From the NCBI GenBank assembly GCA_023475235.1, contig JAMCWG010000065.1, positions 1-43,354 on the forward strand: DNA of 43,354 bases. The letters run 5' to 3'. Below are positions 17,813-27,115 of this stretch, piece by piece. The position numbers and the translations under genes are program-made. The DNA comes from Chloroflexota bacterium (GTDB lineage Bacteria; Chloroflexota; UBA6077; FW602-bin22; JAMCWG01). The stretch's first letter is position 1; the number at the start of each line of letters is the position of its first letter. The notes below the pieces were generated by a model that was not told the origin of the DNA, made no database searches, and worked only from the letters and a program-made list of their open reading frames with translations.

Positions 17813-18922
17813 TTGGCCAGAAGATATGAGCCGAATTTCGAGCGACTGAGGACCGCCCTGACGGGCGGCAAACCCGATCGGGTGCCCATCTATGATTCAC
17901 CGCGCCCCGGCTTCATGAGCAACTACATGGGCAAGCCGGTGGAGACCATCGAGGACGTCATCGAGTTCCGCCTGGCGGTGGGCTACGACTACGTGTCGGT
18001 GCGCACGGAGATCGACTTCAAGGGGGGCGTGGCGCCCAAGGAGGGCGTGCGCCTGGGACACGACCCCGACGGCGCCGAGCGGGAGTGGGCGCCCGAGGGA
18101 CTGGGCATCATCACCAGTTGGGCCGACTTCGAGAAGCACCCCTGGCCGAAGCCGGAGGACATCGACTACAGCGAATGCCTGGCCGCTGCTAAGGCATTGC
18201 CCGAGGGGATGAAGCTCATCGAGGGCCGCGGCCACGTCTTCACCGGCGTCTGCCACCTGATGGGCTTCGAGACCTTCGCCATGGCCGTCTACGAGCAACC
18301 CGATCTGGTGCAGGCAATGTTCGACAAGGTCGGCGCGACAGTCTACAACCTCTTCGAGAACCTGACCAGCATGGACGCGGTGGGCGCCCTTCACTTCAAC
18401 GACGACCTTGCCTACAAGAAGGGGCCGCTCGTGTCGCCGGAGGTGTACCGCAAGTACCAGTTCCCCTGGATGCGCAAGATAATCGACCTCTGTCACCAGC
18501 GGGGCAAGCCGTTCATCTTCCACACCGACGGCAACAATGCCAAGCTGCTGGACGACATCATCGACATCGGCGTGGACGCGATACATCCCGTCGATCCGAC
18601 CGGCATGGACATCCGGGCGACCCGGGCGAAGGTGGGCACCAGGTTGTGCCTGTGCGGCAACATAAACCAGACCTATCCCCTCGGCCTGGGCACGCCGGCA
18701 GAGGTGGAGCTGGAGGCGCTGCGCCTGCTGCGGGATGTTGGTCAGGATGGCGCGTACTGTCTCGGCTCGGGCCACTCCGTGCAGGACTATGTGCCGGTAG
18801 AGAACTTCAAGGCGATGGTCGAGACGGGGCTGAAGTGGGGCAAGTATCCCATCGAGATCCCGGACAGCGTGATCGCCGACGCCGGGCAGCGGGCCGAGGC
18901 CAGCCGGGCCAAGATAGCGTAG
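17813..18922 (+). CDS. Uroporphyrinogen decarboxylase (URO-D)-family protein, methyltransferase-like
   Basis: RYEPNFERLRTALTGGKPDRVPIYD ... MRKIIDLCHQRGKPFIFHTDGNNAKLLDDIIDIGVDAIHPVDP ... GNINQTYPLGLGTPAEVELEALRLL; TTG start after ggagg. Confidence 0.85.
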   Translation: MARRYEPNFERLRTALTGGKPDRVPIYDSPRPGFMSNYMGKPVETIEDVIEFRLAVGYDYVSVRTEIDFKGGVAPKEGVRLGHDPDGAEREWAPEGLGIITSWADFEKHPWPKPEDIDYSECLAAAKALPEGMKLIEGRGHVFTGVCHLMGFETFAMAVYEQPDLVQAMFDKVGATVYNLFENLTSMDAVGALHFNDDLAYKKGPLVSPEVYRKYQFPWMRKIIDLCHQRGKPFIFHTDGNNAKLLDDIIDIGVDAIHPVDPTGMDIRATRAKVGTRLCLCGNINQTYPLGLGTPAEVELEALRLLRDVGQDGAYCLGSGHSVQDYVPVENFKAMVETGLKWGKYPIEIPDSVIADAGQRAEASRAKIA

Positions 18923-18934
18923 TAGTAGCACACA

Positions 18935-19023
18935 TAGAGACGAAGCATTGGCTCTGGTAGTAGCGACTTGAGTCGTTACTACGTGTTCTCATCCTGAACG
19001 GCAAGGCAAATGCTTCGTCTCTA
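18935..19023. repeat. Nested inverted repeat (MITE-like)
   Basis: Outer perfect 15-bp arms tagagacgaagcatt (18935-18949) / aatgcttcgtctcta (19009-19023); inner GTAGTAGCGACT-TG-AGTCGTTACTAC (18957-18982). Confidence 0.85.
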
Positions 19024-19101
19024 CGCTTGAAAAAAGCCTGCCAGCGTTCGCCCCCGTGCACGTCGGCGCGTAGCGTTATCGGAGCGGCGCCAGACTTTCT
19101 G

Positions 19102-19869
19102 CTATCCCCCAACCATATGGTAGCCGGCGTCGCAATAGAGGGTCTCGCCGGTGATGCCGCGCGATAGGTCGCTCACCAGGAAGAGGGCCGCGTCGCCCAG
19201 TTGGGCGGTGTCGGTCTTCGTGGCCAGGGGGGCCTTCTCTCGCAGGTATTTCGCGAAGTCGGTGAAGCCGGGGACGCCGCGCGCCGCCAGGGTGTTGATG
19301 GGCCCGGCGGAGAGGGCGTTCACCCGGATGTTGAGCGGCCCCAGGTCTGCTGCCAGGTAGCGCACGTTGGCCTCCAGGGCGGCCTTGGCTACGCCCATCA
19401 CGTTATAGCCGAGCATCGCCCGCTCGCTCCCCAGATAGGTCATCGTCACGATGCTGCCGCCGTTCGGCATCAGCGCCACCGCCGGGCGGGTCACCGCGAT
19501 GAGCGAATAGGCGCTCACGTCCAGGGCGAACTTGAAACCCTCCCGCGACGTATCGCGGAACTTGCCCGCCAGGTCCTCGCGGCGGGCGTGGGCCACACTG
19601 TGGACCACGAAGTCGAGCGTGCCGAACTCCTCGCCCACCCGCCGGTACACTTCTTCTATCTGCTCGTCGTTGGTGACGTCGCACTCGAGCAGCAGCGGAT
19701 TAGCGATGTCTTTAGTCAGCTCCGCCAGGTTCTTGCGGAAGCGCTCGATCTGGTAGGTGAAGGCCAGGCGCGCCCCGGCGGCAGCCGTCGACTGGGCGAT
19801 GCCCCAGGCGATGCTGTGCTTGTCCGCTACCCCGAAGATGATCCCTTTCTTGCCGGACAACAATCCCAT
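19102..19869 (-). CDS. fabI: Enoyl-[acyl-carrier-protein] reductase, FabI type
   Basis: MGLLSGKKGIIFGVADKHSIAWGIAQSTAAAGARLAFTYQ ... SVAHARREDLAGKFRDTSREGFKFALDVSAYSLIAVTR ... ERAMLGYNVMGVAKAALEANVRYLAADLGP. Confidence 0.94.
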   Translation of the reverse strand: MGLLSGKKGIIFGVADKHSIAWGIAQSTAAAGARLAFTYQIERFRKNLAELTKDIANPLLLECDVTNDEQIEEVYRRVGEEFGTLDFVVHSVAHARREDLAGKFRDTSREGFKFALDVSAYSLIAVTRPAVALMPNGGSIVTMTYLGSERAMLGYNVMGVAKAALEANVRYLAADLGPLNIRVNALSAGPINTLAARGVPGFTDFAKYLREKAPLATKTDTAQLGDAALFLVSDLSRGITGETLYCDAGYHMVGG

Positions 19870-20000
19870 AGAATATCCCCTCAGCCCAAAGTTGTTAGCA
19901 GGCGGGCCGCACGGTGCCCCGCCAATGATGCCGTGGAATCTCACAGTTTTTAACACCTGAGAGACAAGAAAGCAACTGATTTGGAAACAAGTGCGCGCTG

Positions 20001-20029
20001 TTGTCGCCAAAACGCGTCGCGCGTATAAT
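20001..20029 (+). promoter_or_regulatory. Putative sigma70 promoter TTGTCG-17-TATAAT
   Basis: TTGTCG 20001-20006, TATAAT 20024-20029, SD ggagg and GTG/ATG start 20061/20067 shortly downstream. Confidence 0.6.
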
Positions 20030-20066
20030 AAGGGCGTTAACCACTATCGCCTGGAGGTATGTGCAT

Positions 20067-21986
20067 ATGCCGTACGCCTACAACGGAAAGATATTGAAGG
20101 TGGACCTCTCCACCGGGAAGACGTCGGTAGACGAATTCGATGAGAACTGGTACCGCACCTACTGGGGAGGCTCCTGCCTGGGCGCCTGGTATATGCTGAA
20201 CGAGCAGCGCCCCGGCGTTGATCCCTTCAGCCCGGAGAACCTGCTGATCTTCGCCACCGGCGTGCCCACCGGCATACCGGCGCCGGGCTTCGCTCGCCAC
20301 TCCATCATCACCAAGTCCGCTGCCTCCAACGCCATCGCCGACACCGAGGCGGGCGGCTTCTTCGGCCCCGAGCTGAAGTTCGCCGGTTACGATGCTGTGG
20401 TAATCAAAGGCAAGGCAGAGAAGCCGGTGTACCTGTGGATTAACGACGGGAAGGTCGAGATACGCGATGCTGGGGCTCTCTGGGGCAAGTCCACCGGCGA
20501 GGCGCAGGCCCTCATCCGGGAGGAGCTCGGCGACAGGCGCATCCGCGTCGCGGGCATCGGGCCGGCGGGCGAGAACCTGGTGCGCTTCGCCTGTGTCATC
20601 AACGAGCTGAAGCACGCCAACGGCCGCACCGGCACCGGTGCCATCATGGGCTCCAAGAACCTCAAGGCCATCGCCGCCCGCGGACACAACCAGCCGCCCA
20701 CGGCCGATGGGAAGACCATACGCGACCTGGCCAAGTGGTTCGCCGATCACTGCATGGAGAACCCGGCCAACCGCGGCCTGCGCATCTATGGCACCGGCGA
20801 GATACTGGCCCCCTATTCGAAGGACGGCCTGCTCCCGACGCGCAACTTCCAGACCAGCACCTTCGAGCACGCCGAGGAAATCTCCGCCGAGAAGATGAAC
20901 GAGACCATCCTGGTGGAGGGCGAGGGCTGCTACGCCTGCGCCGTCCGGTGCAAGCGGGTGGTCAAAGCGGACGAGCCGTTCCAGGTCGACCCAGCCTACG
21001 GCGGGCCGGAGTACGAGACGATGGCCGCCTTCGGCTCAAACTGCGGCGTGTCCGACCTGGTGGCCGTGTCCAAGGCCAACGAGCTCAGCAACAAGTACTC
21101 CCTGGACACCATTTCCACCGGCTCGGCCATCGCCTTCGCCATGGAGTGCTACGAGAACGGCATCCTCTCGCAGCAGGACTGCAACGGTCTCGATCTCCGC
21201 TTCGGCAATGGCGCGGCGATGGTCCAGATGGTGGAGGATATCGCTCACCGGCGCGGCCTGGGCGACGTGCTGGCCGAGGGCGTGAAGCGGGCCGCCGAGA
21301 AGATCGGCCGCGGCGCGGAGAAGTTTGCCATCCACTGGCGAGGCGTCGAGGTGCCGATGCACGAGCCGCGGGTGAAGGGAATGCTGGGCATCTCCTACGC
21401 GACCGCCCCCATCGGCGCCGACCACGTCGTGGTGGAGCACGACACCGACTTCGACTTCAACGCTCCGCAGGTGTTCATGGACCAGGCCCGGTCCCTCGGC
21501 ATCCTGTGCCGCCTGCCCACCCACACCATCGACGAAGACAAGCTGCGGATGTACTACTACCTGGAGCAGCACTTCTCCTTCATCGATACGCTGGACATCT
21601 GCGTGTTCACCCTGGCGCCCGTGCGCGCCTACACGATGGACCAGGTGGTCGACCTGGTATCGGCGGCGACCGGCTGGGAGTGCAGCCTGCACGAGATAAT
21701 GAAGGCCGGCGAGCGGCGGGTGAATATGTTCCAGGCCTTCAACATCCGCGAGGGCTTCCGGGGCAAAGACGACTGGCTGCCCCAGCGCTTCTTCGAGCCC
21801 ATCCCGAATGGGCCGCGCGCCGGCTACAAGGTGGACCCGGAGCAGTTCCGAAAGGCGCTGCGGCTATACCGGCGGATGCACAACTGGGACCCGGAGACAG
21901 CCATCCCCTACCGGGCCAAGCTGGTGGAGCTGGACCTGGCCTGGGTGGCCGACGAGTTGGCGAAGTACACGGAGGTGCCGGAGTAG
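20067..21986 (+). CDS. Aldehyde:ferredoxin oxidoreductase (tungsten AOR family)
   Basis: MPYAYNGKILKVDLSTGKTSVDEFDENWYRTYWGGSCLGAWYMLNE ... GRTGTGAIMGSKNLKAIAARG ... GCYACAVRCKRVV (Fe-S Cys motif) ... GLGDVLAEGVKRAAEKIG. Confidence 0.94.
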   Translation: MPYAYNGKILKVDLSTGKTSVDEFDENWYRTYWGGSCLGAWYMLNEQRPGVDPFSPENLLIFATGVPTGIPAPGFARHSIITKSAASNAIADTEAGGFFGPELKFAGYDAVVIKGKAEKPVYLWINDGKVEIRDAGALWGKSTGEAQALIREELGDRRIRVAGIGPAGENLVRFACVINELKHANGRTGTGAIMGSKNLKAIAARGHNQPPTADGKTIRDLAKWFADHCMENPANRGLRIYGTGEILAPYSKDGLLPTRNFQTSTFEHAEEISAEKMNETILVEGEGCYACAVRCKRVVKADEPFQVDPAYGGPEYETMAAFGSNCGVSDLVAVSKANELSNKYSLDTISTGSAIAFAMECYENGILSQQDCNGLDLRFGNGAAMVQMVEDIAHRRGLGDVLAEGVKRAAEKIGRGAEKFAIHWRGVEVPMHEPRVKGMLGISYATAPIGADHVVVEHDTDFDFNAPQVFMDQARSLGILCRLPTHTIDEDKLRMYYYLEQHFSFIDTLDICVFTLAPVRAYTMDQVVDLVSAATGWECSLHEIMKAGERRVNMFQAFNIREGFRGKDDWLPQRFFEPIPNGPRAGYKVDPEQFRKALRLYRRMHNWDPETAIPYRAKLVELDLAWVADELAKYTEVPE

Positions 21987-22009
21987 GGGCGGCACGCATA
22001 AGCACGTAG

Positions 22010-22233
22010 TGTCGACGGCCACGGAAATCACCCACTTTAGGGCATCTACGGCCAAGTAGTTCACCCACCGCCGGCGTGCGGCAAGAACCTGTGTCATTAT
22101 GGCCCTATCTTCTGACCAAGGAGTGGGGCAGTGGCAAGAGGGAGCTTTGCCGTGCGTGATGTCACCGAAATCCTCATCCACTGGCAGGCCGGCCGATCCA
22201 TATGAGAGATCGCCCGTCGCGTCTACTCCATGA
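22010..22233 (+). mobile_element. Remnant of IS21-family element: left end plus N-terminal fragment of istA with in-frame stop
   Basis: End-like TGTCGACGGCCACGGAAATCACCCAC...AGTAGTTCACCCACC, then frame from GTG 22131: VARGSFAVRDVTEILIHWQAGRSI*EIARRVYSMK, resembling the IstA N-terminal HTH; no istB present. Confidence 0.6.
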
Positions 22234-22297
22234 AGTTCGCTCCGCTGCTCTCCCCATTGTCTAAAGGCTTCATCAGGGTCAATATATCTTCGACGTG

Positions 22298-23515
22298 TCA
22301 GATAGCTCCATCGGACCGAAGCTCTTGTATCTGGGCCTCAGTCATCCCAAGGATGATAGCCAGAATCTCGTCCGTGTGCTCCCCGAGCAGCGGGGGAGGA
22401 GTATAGGTCGGGTTGGGATAGGTGGACATCTTGATCGGACTTCCGACGAGCTTGACCCGACCTGCCACAGGATGCTCGATCGCTATCAGCATCTGCCGTG
22501 CTTTCACGTGAGGGCATTCGACAACCTCGGCCAGTGTCTGGACCGGACCGGCAGGGACATTGTGCCCCAAGAGTACCTCAGTCACCTCCTGCTTGGTCTT
22601 GTCGGCAGCCCAGCCCTCGATGATGGGCCGCAGTACCGTCTCCAGGTTGCGGCCGCGGTCGGTGCCGTGCTCCAGCCCCGGGTAGTCCACGAGTTCCGGC
22701 TTGCCGATGGCGTCACAGAACCGACGCCACAGCGGCTCCGAAAAAGCCGAAATGGCCACATAGCCGTCTTTCACCCTGAACAAGCCGTTGGGGGCCGAGC
22801 CTCCCTGGCCCCGGGCTGGTATGTTTCCAGTGACGATGTAACTCGTCATTTGGGTGGTCATCATCGATACCATCGCATCGTACATCGACACATCGATCCG
22901 CTGGCCCAACTGTGTATGCTGTCGTTGATAGAGGGCAATGAGGATGCCCACCACGGCCAAGGTGCCGGGGAAGATGTCGCCGATGGAGGCTTGAGCGGTG
23001 ACGGGCGGGCCATCCTCTTCGCCCGTACCGTCGGCCAGACCACTCATCGCCTGCACAATGTAATTGAACGCAGGCCGATTCCAGAACGGGCTGGGCAGAA
23101 TGTCCAGGTGACCGAACCCGCTGACGGAGGCGTAGATAATAGCTGGATTGACCTGCTTCAAAACGGCATAATCGAGGCCCAGTTCCAGCATCGTTGGCGG
23201 GGCAAAGTTCTCCAGGACCACGTCGGACACCTTAACCAATTTTAGGAAGATCTCCTTCCCTCTTTCGGACTTTAGGTCCAGGGTCATAGCCTTCCGGTTG
23301 CGACAGTAGGCCAGAGCAGCGGCGGTGATGCTCTGGCCCTTCTCGTTTGTTATCCTGGTCCCTACTCCGCGGCTAATCTCGCCCGTGCCGGGCCGCTCGA
23401 TCTTGATGACCTCGGCGCCCGCATCGGCCAGCAACATAGCGGCACACGGCCCCGCCACCATCTGGGTCAAGTCAAGGACGCGAATGCCAGACAGAGGGCT
23501 ATTATTAGTAACCAT
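22298..23515 (-). CDS. Class III CoA-transferase (CaiB/BaiF family)
   Basis: PLSGIRVLDLTQMVAGPCAAMLLADAGAEVIKIERPGTGEISR ... RNRKAMTLDLKSERGKEIFLKLVKVSDVVLENFAP. Confidence 0.94.
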   Translation of the reverse strand: MVTNNSPLSGIRVLDLTQMVAGPCAAMLLADAGAEVIKIERPGTGEISRGVGTRITNEKGQSITAAALAYCRNRKAMTLDLKSERGKEIFLKLVKVSDVVLENFAPPTMLELGLDYAVLKQVNPAIIYASVSGFGHLDILPSPFWNRPAFNYIVQAMSGLADGTGEEDGPPVTAQASIGDIFPGTLAVVGILIALYQRQHTQLGQRIDVSMYDAMVSMMTTQMTSYIVTGNIPARGQGGSAPNGLFRVKDGYVAISAFSEPLWRRFCDAIGKPELVDYPGLEHGTDRGRNLETVLRPIIEGWAADKTKQEVTEVLLGHNVPAGPVQTLAEVVECPHVKARQMLIAIEHPVAGRVKLVGSPIKMSTYPNPTYTPPPLLGEHTDEILAIILGMTEAQIQELRSDGAI

Positions 23516-23523
23516 TGGGCACA

Positions 23524-24630
23524 CTACTCTTCGGGGCGCATCGGGCTGCGGATGGGCTCCCTCCAGGGGCGGATACAGCCCTCGTACACGTCCTGGCCCA
23601 GCTTGAAGTGTTTCGCCTGCTCCTGGGTCTCGATGAAGGGCAGGTCCATAGGGTACCATCGGTCCCTGGTCATCGGCCGCGGCCCGGCCTTGGAGACGTG
23701 GCCGGGGGTCGGGCGACCGATTATCTCCTCCAGGAGCCACACGCAGTCGATGAGCTTGTCCATATCCACACCCGTGTCGATGCCCATACCCTCTAGCATA
23801 TGCAGAAGATCCTCCGTGGGGGCCATCCCGGCGGCCCGACCATTGCCGCAGTAGGGGCAGCCGCCGATGCCGCCAATGGTCCCCTCCAAGAGGAGGGTGT
23901 CCTCTGGCCCCAGCACCCGCAGGGCCGCGTAGATGTTCGTGAGGGCCAGGCCACGGGCGTCGTGCAGATGGAGGTGGAAGTACCTGATATCGGGCCACTT
24001 CTCCTTGATGGCCGTCAGGGTCTCCTCTACCCGGTTGGGGGTTGCCCAACTCATCGGGTCGGCTGCCCCGAAGCGGGTGACCGCGATGCCGGCCTCGTCC
24101 CACACTCGGTGTTCCTGCTCCAGGGCGCCCATTTGGTCCGCAAGGCTGAACTCGCCCAGCCAGTTGGAGCCCCAGGCCGCACCGAGAAATATGCCGGCCT
24201 CGGCAGCTCCCTTCCCCTTCGCGCGGGCCACCGTCGCCGGCCAGGCGGCGATGAGCTGTTCCTGGCTTCGATTAATGTTGCGCCGGGCAAAGACGTCGCA
24301 CAGCCAGTACCGCATCGTGGGAATTTCCTCTTTGATGGTCAGGGGAGGGCAGTACTGCCTGGCGCGCTCCAAGCCCCGCTCATTCATCGTCAGGGCGACA
24401 TACTTCACCCCTGGCTTGGGCACGAACCGCTGCATCAGCTCGTCTATGCAGGCCATCTGCGGCGTCCACTTAGGACTCACAAAGGACCCCACCTCGATGT
24501 AGTTCAGGCCTGTCTCTCCGACCGCGTCCAGCAGCCGCAGCTTGTCGTCCACCGATATGCTGGCATCCTCGATCTGCAATCCATCGCGCATAACTTGTTC
24601 GAGGTACTCGATCTTCGGATATCTGCCCAT
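23524..24630 (-). CDS. Hydroxymethylglutaryl-CoA lyase-like (DRE-TIM) enzyme
   Basis: MGRYPKIEYLEQVMRDGLQIEDASISVDDKLRLLDAVGETGLNYIEVGSFVSPKWTPQMAC ... HLHLHDARGLALTNIYAALRVLG ... EGTIGGIGGCPYCGNGRAAGMAPTEDLLHMLEGMGIDTGVD. Confidence 0.92.
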   Translation of the reverse strand: MGRYPKIEYLEQVMRDGLQIEDASISVDDKLRLLDAVGETGLNYIEVGSFVSPKWTPQMACIDELMQRFVPKPGVKYVALTMNERGLERARQYCPPLTIKEEIPTMRYWLCDVFARRNINRSQEQLIAAWPATVARAKGKGAAEAGIFLGAAWGSNWLGEFSLADQMGALEQEHRVWDEAGIAVTRFGAADPMSWATPNRVEETLTAIKEKWPDIRYFHLHLHDARGLALTNIYAALRVLGPEDTLLLEGTIGGIGGCPYCGNGRAAGMAPTEDLLHMLEGMGIDTGVDMDKLIDCVWLLEEIIGRPTPGHVSKAGPRPMTRDRWYPMDLPFIETQEQAKHFKLGQDVYEGCIRPWREPIRSPMRPEE

Positions 24631-24650
24631 GTCGTGAGCCTCTCTTTCCC

Positions 24651-26960
24651 TCAGCACAGGCTGTGCCGCACGCGGGCGATGTGGTTGTCCTGGTGCTCGC
24701 GGGTCAGGGCGGTGAAGTAGGCCTGCCAGCCACCCATCCGCACCCGCAGCCCGCGGTACTTCTCTGGCTCCGCCTGCGCCTTGAGCAGTGTCTCCACATC
24801 AGTGACCGTGATGGTCAGCATCGAGCCACCCATCTCCACAAAGCTGCGGACGAAGGCCATCAGGCGTTGAAGGCCCGCCTCGTCTCCGATACCGCTCGGG
24901 CTCATGCCCAGGTCCAGCGGCCCGCCGATAGGCAGCTCGCTGAAGTCAACCGTTGTGTAGGAGCGTACCGCGGCGGTCGGCCCCTCCAGGTCCCGTCCCG
25001 GCGCGGGAGTGAGGCCAGCGGTGATAGCTTCTCGATACGCTCGGCCATCTGGAGTAGCACCAACAATCTTGCCGAATGCCATATACGTCCCACCGATGGC
25101 GCCAGTGCCGGGGGGAAACTTGAACTGAGGATGCTTGCCGCCGTGCTTTCGCACGCTCTCCACGAAGAAGTGGGCTATCTCTCTGGCCAGCTCATCTACA
25201 TAGTCAATGCCGTTGCCGAACTTCGGACTGTGGGTGAGCAGAAGCTGGCGCAGGGGCTCCTGGTCGGCGTAATTGGATGCCACGGCGTCTGCTAGTTGGG
25301 CCATCGTCATCTGGCGCTCTTCGAAAATCAGCTTCTTGATGGCCGCCAGAGCATCTGCCGTGTGGGGTACGCCTGCCACGACCGGCGCGTAGAACATGTA
25401 CCGTGCGCCGCCCTCGGTCAGGTCCTTGCTCTGCTCAAGGCAGCCCTCGATCAGACAGGAAAGCAGCGGCTCGGGGGCGATGCTGTAGCGCGCGTCCCAG
25501 TATTCGGCGAAGTTATCGATGAAGCGACAAGTCTGGTAGTCTAGCTGCGCTTTGAATGCATCCATAAGCTCGTCGAACGATCGGAAAGCGGCGACGTCGC
25601 CCGTGTCCAAGCCTTCCTTCCGATCGCTGACCCGGCTCCGACCGCGCGTGAAGACGAGTTCAAGGGCCAGCAACGCATGGACCGGCCCCCAGCGGAAATC
25701 GGTCTTGCCCGGTATCAGTGTCTCCCAGCAGCCGTCGTGGCTGTACCCGTTCGCCTCCTCGAGGGGGAAGCCGAATTTCACTAGGGCATCGATGATCATC
25801 CGGTCGTTGTGTAGGGCCGGCATGCCGCCCCCGCCGCGAATGACCTCGCAGCATTTCCGCAGCAGCGCGTCGGGGAAATGGCGCGAAAGGCGCACGGATA
25901 CGGTCGGCTCGTGTACCTCGAAGTGCCCTGTGGACTCCAGGCAGAGGTAGGTCAGATCGTTCGTGGAGTCTTTGCCGTCGGGGCTCAAGCCGCTCAGGAT
26001 CAGGTTCTGCAACCAGTGGTTGTCGAAGGCCGAGTCCGAGTTGCCGCCCTGGGGGCCATCTTCGGGGTCGCGCCCGACGCCGGCCTTAAGGGGGGCTCGG
26101 TGGTACTCCCGATGTTCCTCCTTTATCTGTACTCGCTCGCTGAACTTGATCCAGAGGCAGTCCACAAGTTCCTGAGCATCGTCCAGGGTGGTGTCGCCGG
26201 CATCGAGGTCCCGCTTGAGGAAGGGGTACATGTAGTAGTCGAAGCGGCCAACCGGGGCGACGGTGAGCGTGCCGTTCAGGGAGGCGAACATGAACCAGAA
26301 GCTTTGCAGTGCCTCGCGGAAGGAACGCGGTGGATACTCGGGCACGTGCTGGCAGACGTTGGCAATCCCCAGCAGCTCTGCCCGCCGCTGCTGGTCCTCC
26401 TCCTGAGCGGCCATCGCGGTCGCCAAGTCAGCGTAGCGGTGGGCCAGGGCGATCACAGCGTCCATAGAGATCGTTGTCGCCTGGAGGAAGTTGCGCTGCC
26501 TTTCCGCAGCCGGGTCGCCGTCTGTGGTGGCGCTCAGCTTTGCCGCCACCTTCTGCTTTATTCCGTCCAGCCCCAGCTCCAGAACCTCGGCATAGTTCGG
26601 CACGGAGTGACCGTAGACAGAGTAAATGCTCAGGGACTTCTTCGCGGCCTCGCTTCGCTCACTCTCGGTGGCGTATTGCGGAAACACGAAGCCGGTCCCC
26701 AGGGAGCCCATCGGCATAGTGCCGACAACAAGCTCCTCCGGCTTAATCTCGACAGGCATCTCGGTGAGGACCTTCTCGATCGCCTTCGCCTTGCGCACGA
26801 TCAACGGCAGCGCAGCGACCTCCGGGTCGTCGAGGATGGTGAGTCCATCGCCCCACCATTCCCTTTTTGAGAGCATACCTTCCCACAGTCTGGCATAGAG
26901 CCGGGCTACGCGGTTGGTGTGCCTGGCTTCGGTCTTGGGTGGAACTGCGGTCTGAGCCAT
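24651..26960 (-). CDS. Glycyl radical enzyme (pyruvate formate-lyase-like superfamily), substrate unknown
   Basis: Active-site Cys motif NGYSHDGCWETLIPGKT; C-terminal glycyl-loop RGLRVRMGGWQAYFTALTREHQDNHIARVRHSL; PFL-like N-terminus. ATG at 26960 or 26966 after aaaaggagg. Confidence 0.9.
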   Translation of the reverse strand: MAQTAVPPKTEARHTNRVARLYARLWEGMLSKREWWGDGLTILDDPEVAALPLIVRKAKAIEKVLTEMPVEIKPEELVVGTMPMGSLGTGFVFPQYATESERSEAAKKSLSIYSVYGHSVPNYAEVLELGLDGIKQKVAAKLSATTDGDPAAERQRNFLQATTISMDAVIALAHRYADLATAMAAQEEDQQRRAELLGIANVCQHVPEYPPRSFREALQSFWFMFASLNGTLTVAPVGRFDYYMYPFLKRDLDAGDTTLDDAQELVDCLWIKFSERVQIKEEHREYHRAPLKAGVGRDPEDGPQGGNSDSAFDNHWLQNLILSGLSPDGKDSTNDLTYLCLESTGHFEVHEPTVSVRLSRHFPDALLRKCCEVIRGGGGMPALHNDRMIIDALVKFGFPLEEANGYSHDGCWETLIPGKTDFRWGPVHALLALELVFTRGRSRVSDRKEGLDTGDVAAFRSFDELMDAFKAQLDYQTCRFIDNFAEYWDARYSIAPEPLLSCLIEGCLEQSKDLTEGGARYMFYAPVVAGVPHTADALAAIKKLIFEERQMTMAQLADAVASNYADQEPLRQLLLTHSPKFGNGIDYVDELAREIAHFFVESVRKHGGKHPQFKFPPGTGAIGGTYMAFGKIVGATPDGRAYREAITAGLTPAPGRDLEGPTAAVRSYTTVDFSELPIGGPLDLGMSPSGIGDEAGLQRLMAFVRSFVEMGGSMLTITVTDVETLLKAQAEPEKYRGLRVRMGGWQAYFTALTREHQDNHIARVRHSLC

Positions 26961-27115
26961 GCCCATTGCCTCCTTTTCCCCAGCCTTTGGCTAAGGCGGC
27001 CGTTCCAGCGGGGAGAATGAGTATGTTGAGTTCCGGGGCACCCTCCGATTCTACCATCGACGCGATCGACGCTGCCGGAGGGCGCCACTTTCGAGGTGCC
27101 TACGTATTGATTGTA

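Noticed and set aside
17897-18931. 344-aa minus-strand ORF antisense to the UroD-like gene
   Set aside because: Shadow ORF without domain motifs; the forward frame is conserved.
20735-22009. 424-aa + frame ORF inside the AOR gene
   Set aside because: Alternate-frame shadow (Arg/Pro-rich) of the AOR gene.
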